A DNA stretch of 12,522 bases from DASYSL01 sp036003365 (GTDB taxonomy: Bacteria; Eisenbacteria; RBG-16-71-46; DASYSL01): the NCBI GenBank assembly GCA_036003365.1, contig DASYSL010000091.1, positions 1-12,522 on the forward strand, written 5' to 3'. This document shows positions 1-7,310 of the stretch, piece by piece. Position 1 is the stretch's first letter. Each line of letters begins with the position of its first letter. The position numbers and the translations under genes are program-made. The notes beneath the pieces were generated by a model. That model was given only the letters and a program-made list of their open reading frames with translations, ran no database searches and was not told where the DNA came from.

Positions 1-145
1 CGGTTTCGAGGTCATCGCCTACGATCAGGTGGACGACGACGCCGCGCGCGCCATGGCCAAGGCGCTGCGCTGGGACGAAGGCGACAGCGGCATGAGCCTT
101 GGGGCTCTGTTCGGCCACTACACATTGGCGCGAAAGAAGAAGTAG
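1..145 (+). CDS. C-terminal end of an unidentified protein (5' end outside window)
   Basis: An open frame enters from the left edge (first full codon at position 2) and ends at TAG 143-145, giving the last 47 residues of a protein. The visible tail begins GFEVIAYDQVDDDAARAMAK and ends HYTLARKKK, with an acidic stretch and a basic C-terminus. Codon use is G/C-rich at third positions like the neighbours, so it is very likely a real gene. The ending slightly resembles the last strand of class I SAM-dependent methyltransferases, but this is too little to name a family and no function is claimed. Its stop codon is 2 bp from the stop of the convergent permease gene, which leaves no room for a private terminator. 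Confidence 0.6.
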   Translation, partial: GFEVIAYDQVDDDAARAMAKALRWDEGDSGMSLGALFGHYTLARKKK

Positions 146-147
146 GG

Positions 148-1059
148 CTACTCGCCGAGCTCCGGCGTCTGGGGCGCAACCGCGCTACGGCTCGTGGTCG
201 TGAGCCAGACGCCGGCGCAGGCGAGGATGGCGCCGGCCCAGGAGAGCGCCGGCAGGCTCTCGTGCAGCCAGAGCCACGCGACGAGCAGGGCGACCACCGG
301 AATCAAATTCGAGAACGAGGCGGCGCGCGCGGCGCCGAGATTCTTCACGCCGATCGCCCACCACGAATAGGCCGTGGCGAGAGCGAACAATCCTGCGAAC
401 ACGAGCGCGCCCCACGTCGTGGAAGTGAGCGCGAGCAGATCCGTGCGCCACACGTCGCGCACGCCGAGGAGCACGATGAGGGGGGCGCCAACGAAGAGCG
501 CCCACGTCGTCACCCAGAGCGGCGAGCGCGTGCGGAACAACGGCCGCGAGCGGATCACATACGTCGTCCACAACATCGATGACACCACGACCAGGCCGTC
601 GCCCAGGAGTGACGAGGGCGCGCCATGCCCTCCGCGCGCCGCCACGAGAACCACCACCCCCGAAAGCGAGATCAGGATGCCGGTCCACGCCATGGCCGGC
701 AAGCGCTCGTGCGACACGAAGTGATCGGCGAGCGCCACCCACACCGGTGACGTCGAGACCAGGATCGCGGTGTGGCTCGCGGACGTCAGTGCGAGACCAT
801 TGAGAAAACACGCCTGATAAATCGGGTGCGCGATGATGCCGAGGGTGACGATCTCACGCCATTCGTGACGCTTGGGCAGGGGATCGGGCTCGAGCTTCCA
901 CAAGAACAGCCCGAGTACGAACGCGCCGAGCGGAAAGCGCAGAGCGTTGAAGGCCTGGGGCGTGAGCTGCGTGAGCGCGGCCTTCATGCCGCTCACGTTG
1001 CCGCCCCAGATGAGAACCACGCCCAGCATGAGATAGACGGCGCGCGTGCGTTGGTTCAT
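148..1059 (-). CDS. EamA/DMT-superfamily permease
   Basis: This is a 303-residue polytopic inner-membrane protein of the drug/metabolite transporter (EamA, RhaT-like) type. About ten hydrophobic helices fall into two homologous halves, roughly residues 8-140 and 152-288. The first helix carries the family-like start MLGVVLIWGGNVSGMKAAL, and the second half ends with the typical NLIPVVALLVAWLWLHE segment followed by a final helix. Members export or exchange small metabolites, amino acids or nucleotide sugars; the substrate cannot be told from sequence. The open frame runs upstream to 1437, but that extension is low-complexity Arg/Ala antisense-type sequence. The ATG at 1057-1059 fits the family and overlaps the TGA of the upstream glycosyltransferase gene (ATGA, 1056-1059), so translation is probably coupled. 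It is the last gene of the minus-strand block. Its presence downstream of methylmalonyl-CoA genes does not by itself indicate a related substrate. Confidence 0.88.
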   Translation of the reverse strand: MNQRTRAVYLMLGVVLIWGGNVSGMKAALTQLTPQAFNALRFPLGAFVLGLFLWKLEPDPLPKRHEWREIVTLGIIAHPIYQACFLNGLALTSASHTAILVSTSPVWVALADHFVSHERLPAMAWTGILISLSGVVVLVAARGGHGAPSSLLGDGLVVVSSMLWTTYVIRSRPLFRTRSPLWVTTWALFVGAPLIVLLGVRDVWRTDLLALTSTTWGALVFAGLFALATAYSWWAIGVKNLGAARAASFSNLIPVVALLVAWLWLHESLPALSWAGAILACAGVWLTTTSRSAVAPQTPELGE

Positions 1060-2081
1060 ACCCGCCCCAGGAGATCGATCGCCGCCTCGGCGAAATCGGC
1101 GGGCGCCACGTGCGCGGGCACGCGGTCGGACGACTCGAGCGCGACATGGCGCGAGCCGGGCGGCTTCCAGCGCCGCGCATCGTCGCGGCCGCCGACGGCG
1201 ACCGTACCCGAGCCCACCGCGGCCGCCAGGTGCATGGGTGCCGAGTCGTGGCACAGAAGAAGGTCGAACGTGGAGAGCACGGCAGCCAGCTCGCGCAGGC
1301 TCATGGGATCGAGCACGGTATGCGGTACCCCGAGCAGCGAGGCGACGCGGTCCCGCGCCTCGCGCGCGTCGGGCGCGTCGAGAAGCACGAGATACGCGCC
1401 GCTGGCTCGAGCCACGCGCTCGAGCACTTCCGCCCACTGCTCCTCGGGATAGCGCCGCGCGGGATCCTTCGTGCCCACGTGCATGGCCAGGAGGGGTCCG
1501 GCCGGAAAGCGGGAGCGCACGCGCCGTCCGAAAGCTTCCTCCCCTTCGGTCATGCCGTAGCGATACTCACGCGCCACATCCGGACAGCCGAGCGGCGCCA
1601 CCACCGCGAGCGCTTGATCCATCTGGTGCGGGCCCGCGGGCTCGGCCGGCTCATACGCCCAGTCATAAAGGGGAGCGCCGGGGACGTCCTTGAGCTCGGG
1701 ACGCGATGGCCCGATCACCGAGCGGGCGCCCGAGCGTCGCGCCGCAAGATCGCTGGTGAGCGAGTGCGAGATCGTGTTGAGCACGAGCGCAACATCATAC
1801 GGCCCGCCACGGGGCGGGGCGAAGTCGGTGATCACGAGCACGCGGTCGACATCGGGCTGGTGGGCCGCGAGCGGCGCCAAAAACGGGCTCACGGCCAATG
1901 TGATGCGCGCCGACGGAAATCGGAGCCGCAAACTGCGGAGCGCGGGGGTGATCAGCAGGAAATCGCCGAGCTGATCGTGGGCGCGAACCACGAGCAGGCG
2001 CGCAACGTGATCGAGGTCGGGCTTGCCGCGCGGGGGGCGCGGCCGAAACAGCGAGATCGCGGCTCGGCGCAGGACCGCCAA
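1056..2081 (-). CDS. Glycosyltransferase family 9 protein (heptosyltransferase-like)
   Basis: This 341-residue protein has the two Rossmann-like lobes of GT9/GT-B enzymes, which transfer heptose or related sugars during lipopolysaccharide core or other surface-glycan assembly at the cytoplasmic face of the inner membrane. The N-terminal lobe has LLVVRAHDQLGDFLLITPAL (residues 29-48). Asp40 in LGD matches the position of the catalytic Asp in WaaC/WaaF-type enzymes. The C-terminal lobe has an HVGTKDPARRYPEEQW segment (201-216) and CHDSAPMHLAAAVG (277-290), the donor-binding motif usually written DSGPMHLA; here Ala replaces Gly. The start is TTG at 2079-2081, preceded by a GGAGGG ribosome-binding site and only 2 bp after the epimerase stop. 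The gene overlaps the permease by 4 bp. The exact acceptor and sugar are unknown. A generic ADP-heptose:LPS heptosyltransferase label is reasonable but not proven. Confidence 0.85.
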   Translation of the reverse strand: MAVLRRAAISLFRPRPPRGKPDLDHVARLLVVRAHDQLGDFLLITPALRSLRLRFPSARITLAVSPFLAPLAAHQPDVDRVLVITDFAPPRGGPYDVALVLNTISHSLTSDLAARRSGARSVIGPSRPELKDVPGAPLYDWAYEPAEPAGPHQMDQALAVVAPLGCPDVAREYRYGMTEGEEAFGRRVRSRFPAGPLLAMHVGTKDPARRYPEEQWAEVLERVARASGAYLVLLDAPDAREARDRVASLLGVPHTVLDPMSLRELAAVLSTFDLLLCHDSAPMHLAAAVGSGTVAVGGRDDARRWKPPGSRHVALESSDRVPAHVAPADFAEAAIDLLGRV

Positions 2082-2083
2082 GC

Positions 2084-2500
2084 CTACTCGCCCTCCACGA
2101 ACTCGATGAGGGCGCCGGCGGTCGAGCGCGGCTGGAGGAAGCCCACGCGCGTGCCGTGAGCGCCCGGACGTGGCGTTTCGTCGACCAGCTCGGCGCCGGC
2201 TGACTTGGCGTCGGCGAGCGCGGCGGCCACGTCGGGCACCGCGAGCGCGATGTGATGGATGCCGGGGCCGCGCCGCTTGAGGAAGCGCGACACCGGGTTG
2301 GTCTCGTCGTGCGGGTCGAAGGGCTGGACGAGCTCGATGGGGATGCCGGCGAGATCGAGGAAGATCACGTGGATGGCGCGCTCGGCGAGGCTCTCGCGCG
2401 AGCGCACGGTGGCGCCGAACAGCTCGCCGAAGCGCGCCGCCGTGGCTTCGGCGTCGGAGACCGCGAGGGAAACGTGCGCGAGACCGGTAGGCTTGGCCAT
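2084..2500 (-). CDS. mce: Methylmalonyl-CoA epimerase
   Basis: This 138-residue vicinal-oxygen-chelate (glyoxalase/VOC) protein interconverts (2S)- and (2R)-methylmalonyl-CoA, linking the carboxylase product to the mutase substrate. Two beta-alpha-beta-beta-beta modules are visible, starting at residues 6 (GLAHVSLAV) and 79 (PGIHHIALAV). The expected metal ligands are present: His9, Gln59 in ELVQP, the second His of GIHHIAL (His83) and Glu133 in LIEF. Other family marks are NPVSRFLKRRGPGIHH and the late TRVGFLQP. Length is typical for the family (about 130-150). The ATG at 2498-2500 has a perfect AGGAGG 4 bases upstream. It lies 10 bp after the mutase gene and is co-directional with the carboxylase subunits, so the pathway context agrees with the motif assignment. 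Confidence 0.95.
   Translation of the reverse strand: MAKPTGLAHVSLAVSDAEATAARFGELFGATVRSRESLAERAIHVIFLDLAGIPIELVQPFDPHDETNPVSRFLKRRGPGIHHIALAVPDVAAALADAKSAGAELVDETPRPGAHGTRVGFLQPRSTAGALIEFVEGE
2091..2096 (-). promoter_or_regulatory. Ribosome-binding site for the glycosyltransferase gene
   Basis: GGAGGG lies 9 bases upstream of the TTG at 2081, inside the end of the epimerase gene. It supports TTG as the true start, because no ATG or GTG is better placed. Confidence 0.6.
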
Positions 2501-2504
2501 CCGT

Positions 2505-2510
2505 CCTCCT
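2505..2510 (-). promoter_or_regulatory. Strong Shine-Dalgarno for mce
   Basis: AGGAGG sits in the 10-bp gap between the mutase stop and the epimerase ATG, with a spacing of 4. It is the best anti-16S match in the left block. Most other genes there lack a clear site and appear to be translationally coupled. Confidence 0.65.
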
Positions 2511-4093
<1,583 letters not shown>

Positions 4094-4097
<4 letters not shown>

Positions 4098-4618
4098 TTC
4101 GGCGCGCCCAGGGTGATGAGCGTCTGACCCGACTCCACGCTTTGCCGCGGGACCACGAGGATCTGCTCCACCACGCCTGCCGTCTCGGCGCTCAATTCGT
4201 TCTGCATCTTCATGGCTTCCATGATGAGGAGCGGCGTGCCCGGTGTCACGGTGTCGCCGGGCGCCACCTTGATCGACACGACGAGACCCGGCATGGGCGC
4301 CACGAGCTTGCGCCCCGCGTCCGCGGGCGCGGCATGGCGCACCTCGCGCAGCACCTTCTCGAGCGGGCTCCGCACCTGGGCGGCGAACGTCTTGCCGCCG
4401 AGCGTGACGCGAATTCCGGAAGCATCTTCCTCGATCGCCACCTCGTACGAGCGCCCGTCGACGAGCAGCGAATAAGACTCGCCGTCGGGCAGCGGCACGA
4501 CGTCGGCCGCGATCTTCTCGCCGTCGCTCTCGAGATAAATGCGGCCGCCCTCGACCTGCACCTCGAGGTCGCGCTCGTGGCGCTTCGCCCCTTCGCCAAC
4601 GATGGCCCAGAGCTTCAT
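4094..4618 (-). CDS. Biotin carboxyl carrier protein subunit of acyl-CoA (probably propionyl-CoA) carboxylase
   Basis: This 174-residue protein carries the biotin that shuttles CO2 from the biotin carboxylase to the carboxyltransferase. The C-terminal biotinyl domain runs from about residue 103 (GRKLVAPMPGLV) to the end and contains EAMKM at 124-128, so Lys127 is the expected biotinylation site. Residues 1-95 are beta-rich (for example GGRIYLESDGEKIAADVV and DGRSYEVAIEE) and look like the rest of a BT-type linker domain, as found between the carboxylase and carrier parts of fused propionyl-CoA carboxylase alpha chains. The frame is open upstream to 5419 only as a shadow of the carboxylase gene. 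ATG 4616-4618 is chosen because it overlaps the carboxylase TGA (ATGA) and begins the recognisable domain. The downstream mutase overlaps by 4 bp in turn. Confidence 0.92.
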
Positions 4619-6123
4619 CGCCCGCCTTCGACGCCCGCCCACTTCCAGGCGCCGCCTTCGCGCCGCCTGGGCAACGACACGGAGCGCGACTTCTGCCACT
4701 CGTGGAGCGAGGCCGCGATCAGGGCCACGCGCTCGGCTTCGGCATCGCCTTCGAGCATTTCGGGGCGGAACTGCTCCTCGAGGAAGCGCGTGTCGTAGCG
4801 CCCGGCGGCGATCACGGGATGGCGCACCAGCCAGCGATGGAAACCCACGTTGGTGGTCACGCCGTGCAGCACGGTCTCGTCGAGCGCGCGTCCCAAACGC
4901 GCGAGAGCCTGCGCGCGATCGCGCCCCCAGGACACGATCTTGGCGAGGATCGGATCGTAGTGCACGGGCACCGTGTAGCCGCGATAGATGCCGGAGTCGA
5001 CGCGCACGCCCGGGCCGAGCGGCCAGCGCAGCCGCGCCACCGTGCCGGTGGCTGGTAGAAAACCGCGCCGCGGATCCTCGGCATAGACGCGCACCTCGAC
5101 CGACGCCCCACGCGGGGTCGCCTCGGCCGGGTCGAAGCCCAAGGGCTCGCCTTGCGCGATCCGGATCTGCTCGGCCACGAGATCGAGGCCGGTCACCATC
5201 TCGGTCACCGGATGCTCGACCTGCAGGCGCGTGTTCATCTCGAGGAAGTAGAAGCGATCCTTTTCGTCGACGATGAACTCGACCGTGCCCGCGTTGCGGT
5301 AACCCGCCGCTTGCGCCACGGCGCAGGCGGCGTCGCCAATCTGGGCACGGACGTTCGGGGGCAACGCTGGCGAAGGCGTCTCTTCCAATACTTTTTGATG
5401 ACGGCGCTGCACCGAGCATTCGCGCTCGCCGAGAAACAGCACGTGCCCGCTGGCGTCGGCCAGCACCTGCGCTTCGATGTGACGCGGATGCTCGAGATAG
5501 CGCTCGAGATACACCTGCTCGTCGCCGAATGCCGTCTTGGCCTCCCCGCGCACCAGCTCGAAGGCCGCGGTCAAGCCGGCGGCATCGCGCACCACGCGCA
5601 TGCCCTTGCCACCGCCACCGGCCGCCGCTTTGAGCAGGATGGGGAATCCGATGTGCTCGGCTTCGGCGCGTGCCTGCTCGGGCGAGTCGACGGGGCCAGG
5701 ACTTCCGGGCACCAAAGGCGCGCCGACCTTGCGAGCCAGCTCGCGCGCCGCGAGCTTGTTGCCCATGAGCCGGATGGATGCGGCCGGCGGCCCGATGAAC
5801 ACGAGGCCCGCGCTCTCACAGGCGGCCGCGAAATCGGCGTTCTCGGACAGGAAGCCGTAGCCGGGGTGCACGGCCTCGGCGCGCGACCGCCGCGCCGCTT
5901 CGAGCAGGCGCTCGACATCCAAGTACGACTGCGAGGCCGCGGCCGGGCCCACCGGATAGGCCTCGTCGGCCAAGAGCACGTGCAGCGCCGCACGGTCGGC
6001 TTCCGAGTACACGGCGATCGAGGTCATGCCGAGATCGCGCAGCGTGCGTATCACGCGCACCGCGATCTCGCCGCGATTGGCCACGAGCACGCGCCGAAAG
6101 GGGCGCGGCTCAGACGGCGGCAT
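4615..6123 (-). CDS. Biotin carboxylase subunit of acetyl/propionyl-CoA carboxylase
   Basis: This 502-residue ATP-grasp enzyme carboxylates carrier-bound biotin using ATP and bicarbonate. The N-terminal pre-ATP-grasp domain starts RRVLVANRGEIAVRVIRTLR (10-29) and includes HPGYGFLSEN (86-95). The ATP-grasp glycine loop AAAGGGGKGMRVV is at 166-178, RECSVQRRHQKVLEETP at 234-250 and the catalytic EMNTRLQVEHPVTE at 295-308; a biotin-carboxylase C-terminal domain ends near residue 450. About 50 further residues (HEWQKSR...WKWAGVEGGR) go beyond a stand-alone AccC and look like the beginning of the BT region of a PccA-type chain. Combined with the overlapping carrier gene, the total (676 residues) matches a fused alpha subunit. 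ATG 6121-6123 is preferred over the upstream start at 6231, whose extension is out-of-frame acpS sequence. The gene overlaps acpS by 14 bp. Context favours propionyl-CoA, but an acetyl-CoA or mixed substrate is possible. Confidence 0.94.
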   Translation of the reverse strand: MPPSEPRPFRRVLVANRGEIAVRVIRTLRDLGMTSIAVYSEADRAALHVLLADEAYPVGPAAASQSYLDVERLLEAARRSRAEAVHPGYGFLSENADFAAACESAGLVFIGPPAASIRLMGNKLAARELARKVGAPLVPGSPGPVDSPEQARAEAEHIGFPILLKAAAGGGGKGMRVVRDAAGLTAAFELVRGEAKTAFGDEQVYLERYLEHPRHIEAQVLADASGHVLFLGERECSVQRRHQKVLEETPSPALPPNVRAQIGDAACAVAQAAGYRNAGTVEFIVDEKDRFYFLEMNTRLQVEHPVTEMVTGLDLVAEQIRIAQGEPLGFDPAEATPRGASVEVRVYAEDPRRGFLPATGTVARLRWPLGPGVRVDSGIYRGYTVPVHYDPILAKIVSWGRDRAQALARLGRALDETVLHGVTTNVGFHRWLVRHPVIAAGRYDTRFLEEQFRPEMLEGDAEAERVALIAASLHEWQKSRSVSLPRRREGGAWKWAGVEGGR

Positions 6124-6502
6124 CGGGTCCGTCGAGCGCGACGCAGGCCACGGCGAAGCCGCCGTCGTGCGTGATCGAGACGTGCGTGCGCGTGACCCCC
6201 ATCGCCTGAGCGCGCTCGGCCGAGCCGCCATGCAACACCAGGGTCGGCTGGCCGCTGCCCAAATTCACGACCTCGATCGACTTGAAGGTGACGCCGCCGG
6301 ACCAGCCGGTGCCGAGCGCTTTCATGCCGGCTTCCTTGGCGGCAAAGCGCGCCGCCCAGTGCTTGGCGGGCTCGGGATGGCGCGCGCAGTACGCCACTTC
6401 GCCCTCGGTCATGATGCGCTTGAGAAAACGCTCGCCGTGCCGGCGCGCCGCTTCCTCGATGCGCGAGACCGCCACCAGATCGATGCCGAGACCACGGATC
6501 AT
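6110..6502 (-). CDS. acpS: Holo-[acyl-carrier-protein] synthase
   Basis: This 130-residue AcpS-type phosphopantetheinyl transferase moves 4'-phosphopantetheine from CoA to a serine of acyl carrier protein in the cytoplasm. Hallmarks are GLGIDLV near the N-terminus with metal ligand Asp8, the signature RFAAKEAGMKALGTG (52-66) with Glu57 and Lys61, and the late SITHDGGFAVA (109-119). Length fits the family (about 120-130). The start ATG 6500-6502 places GIDLV where it should be, although no clear Shine-Dalgarno precedes it. The 75-bp gap (6503-6577) to the upstream thioredoxin-like gene is the largest gap in the left block and could hold a secondary promoter; I see no convincing one. The 3' end overlaps the biotin carboxylase start by 14 bp, so expression is probably linked to the carboxylase genes. 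Confidence 0.95.
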   Translation of the reverse strand: MIRGLGIDLVAVSRIEEAARRHGERFLKRIMTEGEVAYCARHPEPAKHWAARFAAKEAGMKALGTGWSGGVTFKSIEVVNLGSGQPTLVLHGGSAERAQAMGVTRTHVSITHDGGFAVACVALDGPDAAV

Positions 6503-6577
6503 GAGAGGGTCGGGGATGCGAGAGAGGTGCGCGAAACGGGGTCGAGCACGCAGTCTAGAAAGCGCCCTCGCGCGCGG

Positions 6578-7183
6578 TCAAGAGCCGGTCGGTGCTGCCG
6601 TGAGATGTGCGCGCAACGAATCGAGCGACTCGACGACCGGATTGCCGCAGTACACGGGCGCGGGCACGCCGCCTTCCCACTTCATGCCCGGCGGATACAC
6701 GGCCGCGAGATCCCACGCGGCCTCGAGCTGGCCGGAGAAGATGGCGAACGCAGGCGCGGTGTGCGACGCGGCGAGGATGCGATTGGAGAGCAGCTTCCCC
6801 GGATCCCAGTACTGCGCAACACGCGCGTCCGTCATGCGCGACAAAACGCTGCCCGTGGGCGGGCCCGTGTCCGTCGTCAAGACGGGTTCCCAGACGGCAA
6901 ACACGCGCACCGGCCGGTTCGGTAGCTCCTGCAGCAATCCCTGCAGTGCGGAGGCCCCCCGCACGCACGTCACTCAGGTGGGAGAGAGCAGGACCAGCAA
7001 CCGCGTGCTGTCGCTCGCCGTATCGAATTGTGACTGGAGAACGGCAAGGCGCGTCGAGTCGAGCGTGACCAACGGACCGGAGCGCGTGAACGCGGGTCCG
7101 AGGGCCTTGGTGCCAAAGACCACGGCGAGCACGATGGCGCCGAGGACGACGAGCACGACGAGCGGTTTGTGGGGCTGAGCCAC
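6578..7183 (-). CDS. Membrane-anchored thioredoxin-like protein, probable selenoprotein (in-frame TGA = Sec70)
   Basis: Two adjacent same-frame open segments (7183-6977 and 6973-6578) are separated only by TGA 6976-6974. Read through, they give a 201-residue protein. Residues 7-24 are a hydrophobic helix (PLVVLVVLGAIVLAVVFG) after a short basic N-terminus, so it is a signal anchor or one membrane span. From about 60 the order is that of a thioredoxin fold: strand RLLVLLSPT (61-69), Sec70-Val-Thr-Cys73, helix VRGASALQGLLQEL, strand VRVFAVWEPVL (92-102), then DARVAQYWDPGKLLS (119-133) and a C-terminal part with WDLAAVYPPG and Cys179. UxxC in place of CxxC at the tip of the first strand is the classic selenoprotein arrangement. 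GTG 7183-7181 is chosen because GAGG lies 6 bases upstream and it directly precedes the membrane helix. Restart at the GTG just after the TGA is unlikely: it has no ribosome-binding site and would lose the first strand. Electron partner and substrate are unknown; extracytoplasmic thiol redox work is inferred. A decayed Cys codon or a sequencing error is the alternative. Confidence 0.75.
6946..6964 (-). promoter_or_regulatory. Candidate bacterial SECIS hairpin downstream of the TGA
   Basis: Beginning 10 bases after the UGA, the mRNA reads GUGCGGGGGGCCUCCGCAC. GUGCGG pairs perfectly with CCGCAC, leaving a 7-base loop GGGGCCU that can tighten by a G-U and a G-C pair to a GGC triloop. Pairing can continue outward by three more pairs (UGC 6967-6965 with GCA 6944-6942) past one bulged U, for about 11 pairs in all. 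Position and a G-rich apical loop are what bacterial SECIS elements read by SelB typically show. It lacks an obvious copy of the E. coli fdhF loop, and strong hairpins are common in GC-rich DNA, so this is support rather than proof. Confidence 0.5.
6974..6976 (-). other. In-frame TGA, candidate selenocysteine codon
   Basis: The minus-strand reading is CTC TCT CCC ACC TGA GTG ACG TGC, that is L-S-P-T-U-V-T-C. The codon lies exactly where thioredoxin-fold proteins carry the first, nucleophilic Cys of a CxxC motif, and the second Cys is intact. The frame continues for 131 codons with protein-like, non-shadow sequence before a terminal TGA at 6578-6580. Confidence 0.7.
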
Positions 7184-7187
7184 CGCG

Positions 7188-7193
7188 GACCTC
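7188..7193 (-). promoter_or_regulatory. Ribosome-binding site deciding the GTG start of the selenoprotein candidate
   Basis: On the minus strand GAGGTC precedes GTG 7183 with 6 bases after GAGG. In-frame ATGs further up (7249 and 7312) would add Arg/Ser/Gly-rich residues ahead of the membrane helix and would overlap the divergent gene's leader or start. Confidence 0.5.
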
Positions 7194-7220
7194 GATCGAA
7201 CGGCCAGGGTTGTGCGCGAA

Positions 7221-7249
7221 TTGCCGCGCGTCGGCGAGAAAGGTAGCAT
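7221..7249 (+). promoter_or_regulatory. Possible sigma70-type promoter for the plus-strand block
   Basis: TTGCCG (7221-7226) and TAGCAT (7244-7249) are separated by exactly 17 bases, and each matches 4 of 6 positions of the TTGACA/TATAAT consensus. They lie between the two divergent starts (7183 and 7311). If real, transcription would begin near 7256, so the Yip1-family protein would start at ATG 7311 rather than ATG 7248. The match is weak and the organism's promoter preferences are unknown. Confidence 0.25.
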
Positions 7250-7310
7250 GCCGCCGTCGCTCCGTCTCGATGGCCCGCCGCCCGCGCGGCCGGGCTGGGG
7301 AAAGGATGCC

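Noticed and set aside
1060..1437. N-terminal extension of the permease frame up to 1437
   Set aside because: The added 126 residues are an out-of-frame reading of the glycosyltransferase gene, Arg/Ala-rich, and absent from EamA proteins.
6124..6231. Upstream start for the biotin carboxylase at 6231
   Set aside because: It would overlap acpS deeply and add a Ser/Arg-rich leader. ATG 6123 places VLVANRGEIA at the usual distance.
6555..6968. Overlapping minus-strand frame in another phase (137 codons)
   Set aside because: The product is low-complexity Arg/Ala/Gly with no recognisable fold. It is a shadow of the thioredoxin-like gene.
6578..6973. Separate 131-codon gene starting with GTG right after the TGA
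   Set aside because: It has no ribosome-binding site (the upstream sequence is CTCTCTCCCACC), and it would lack the first strand of the fold and the membrane anchor. Read-through explains both halves better.
6974..6976. TGA as a simple nonsense mutation or a sequencing error
   Set aside because: Not fully excluded. It is less favoured because the frame is otherwise intact, the codon sits exactly at the CxxC position, and a suitable hairpin follows.
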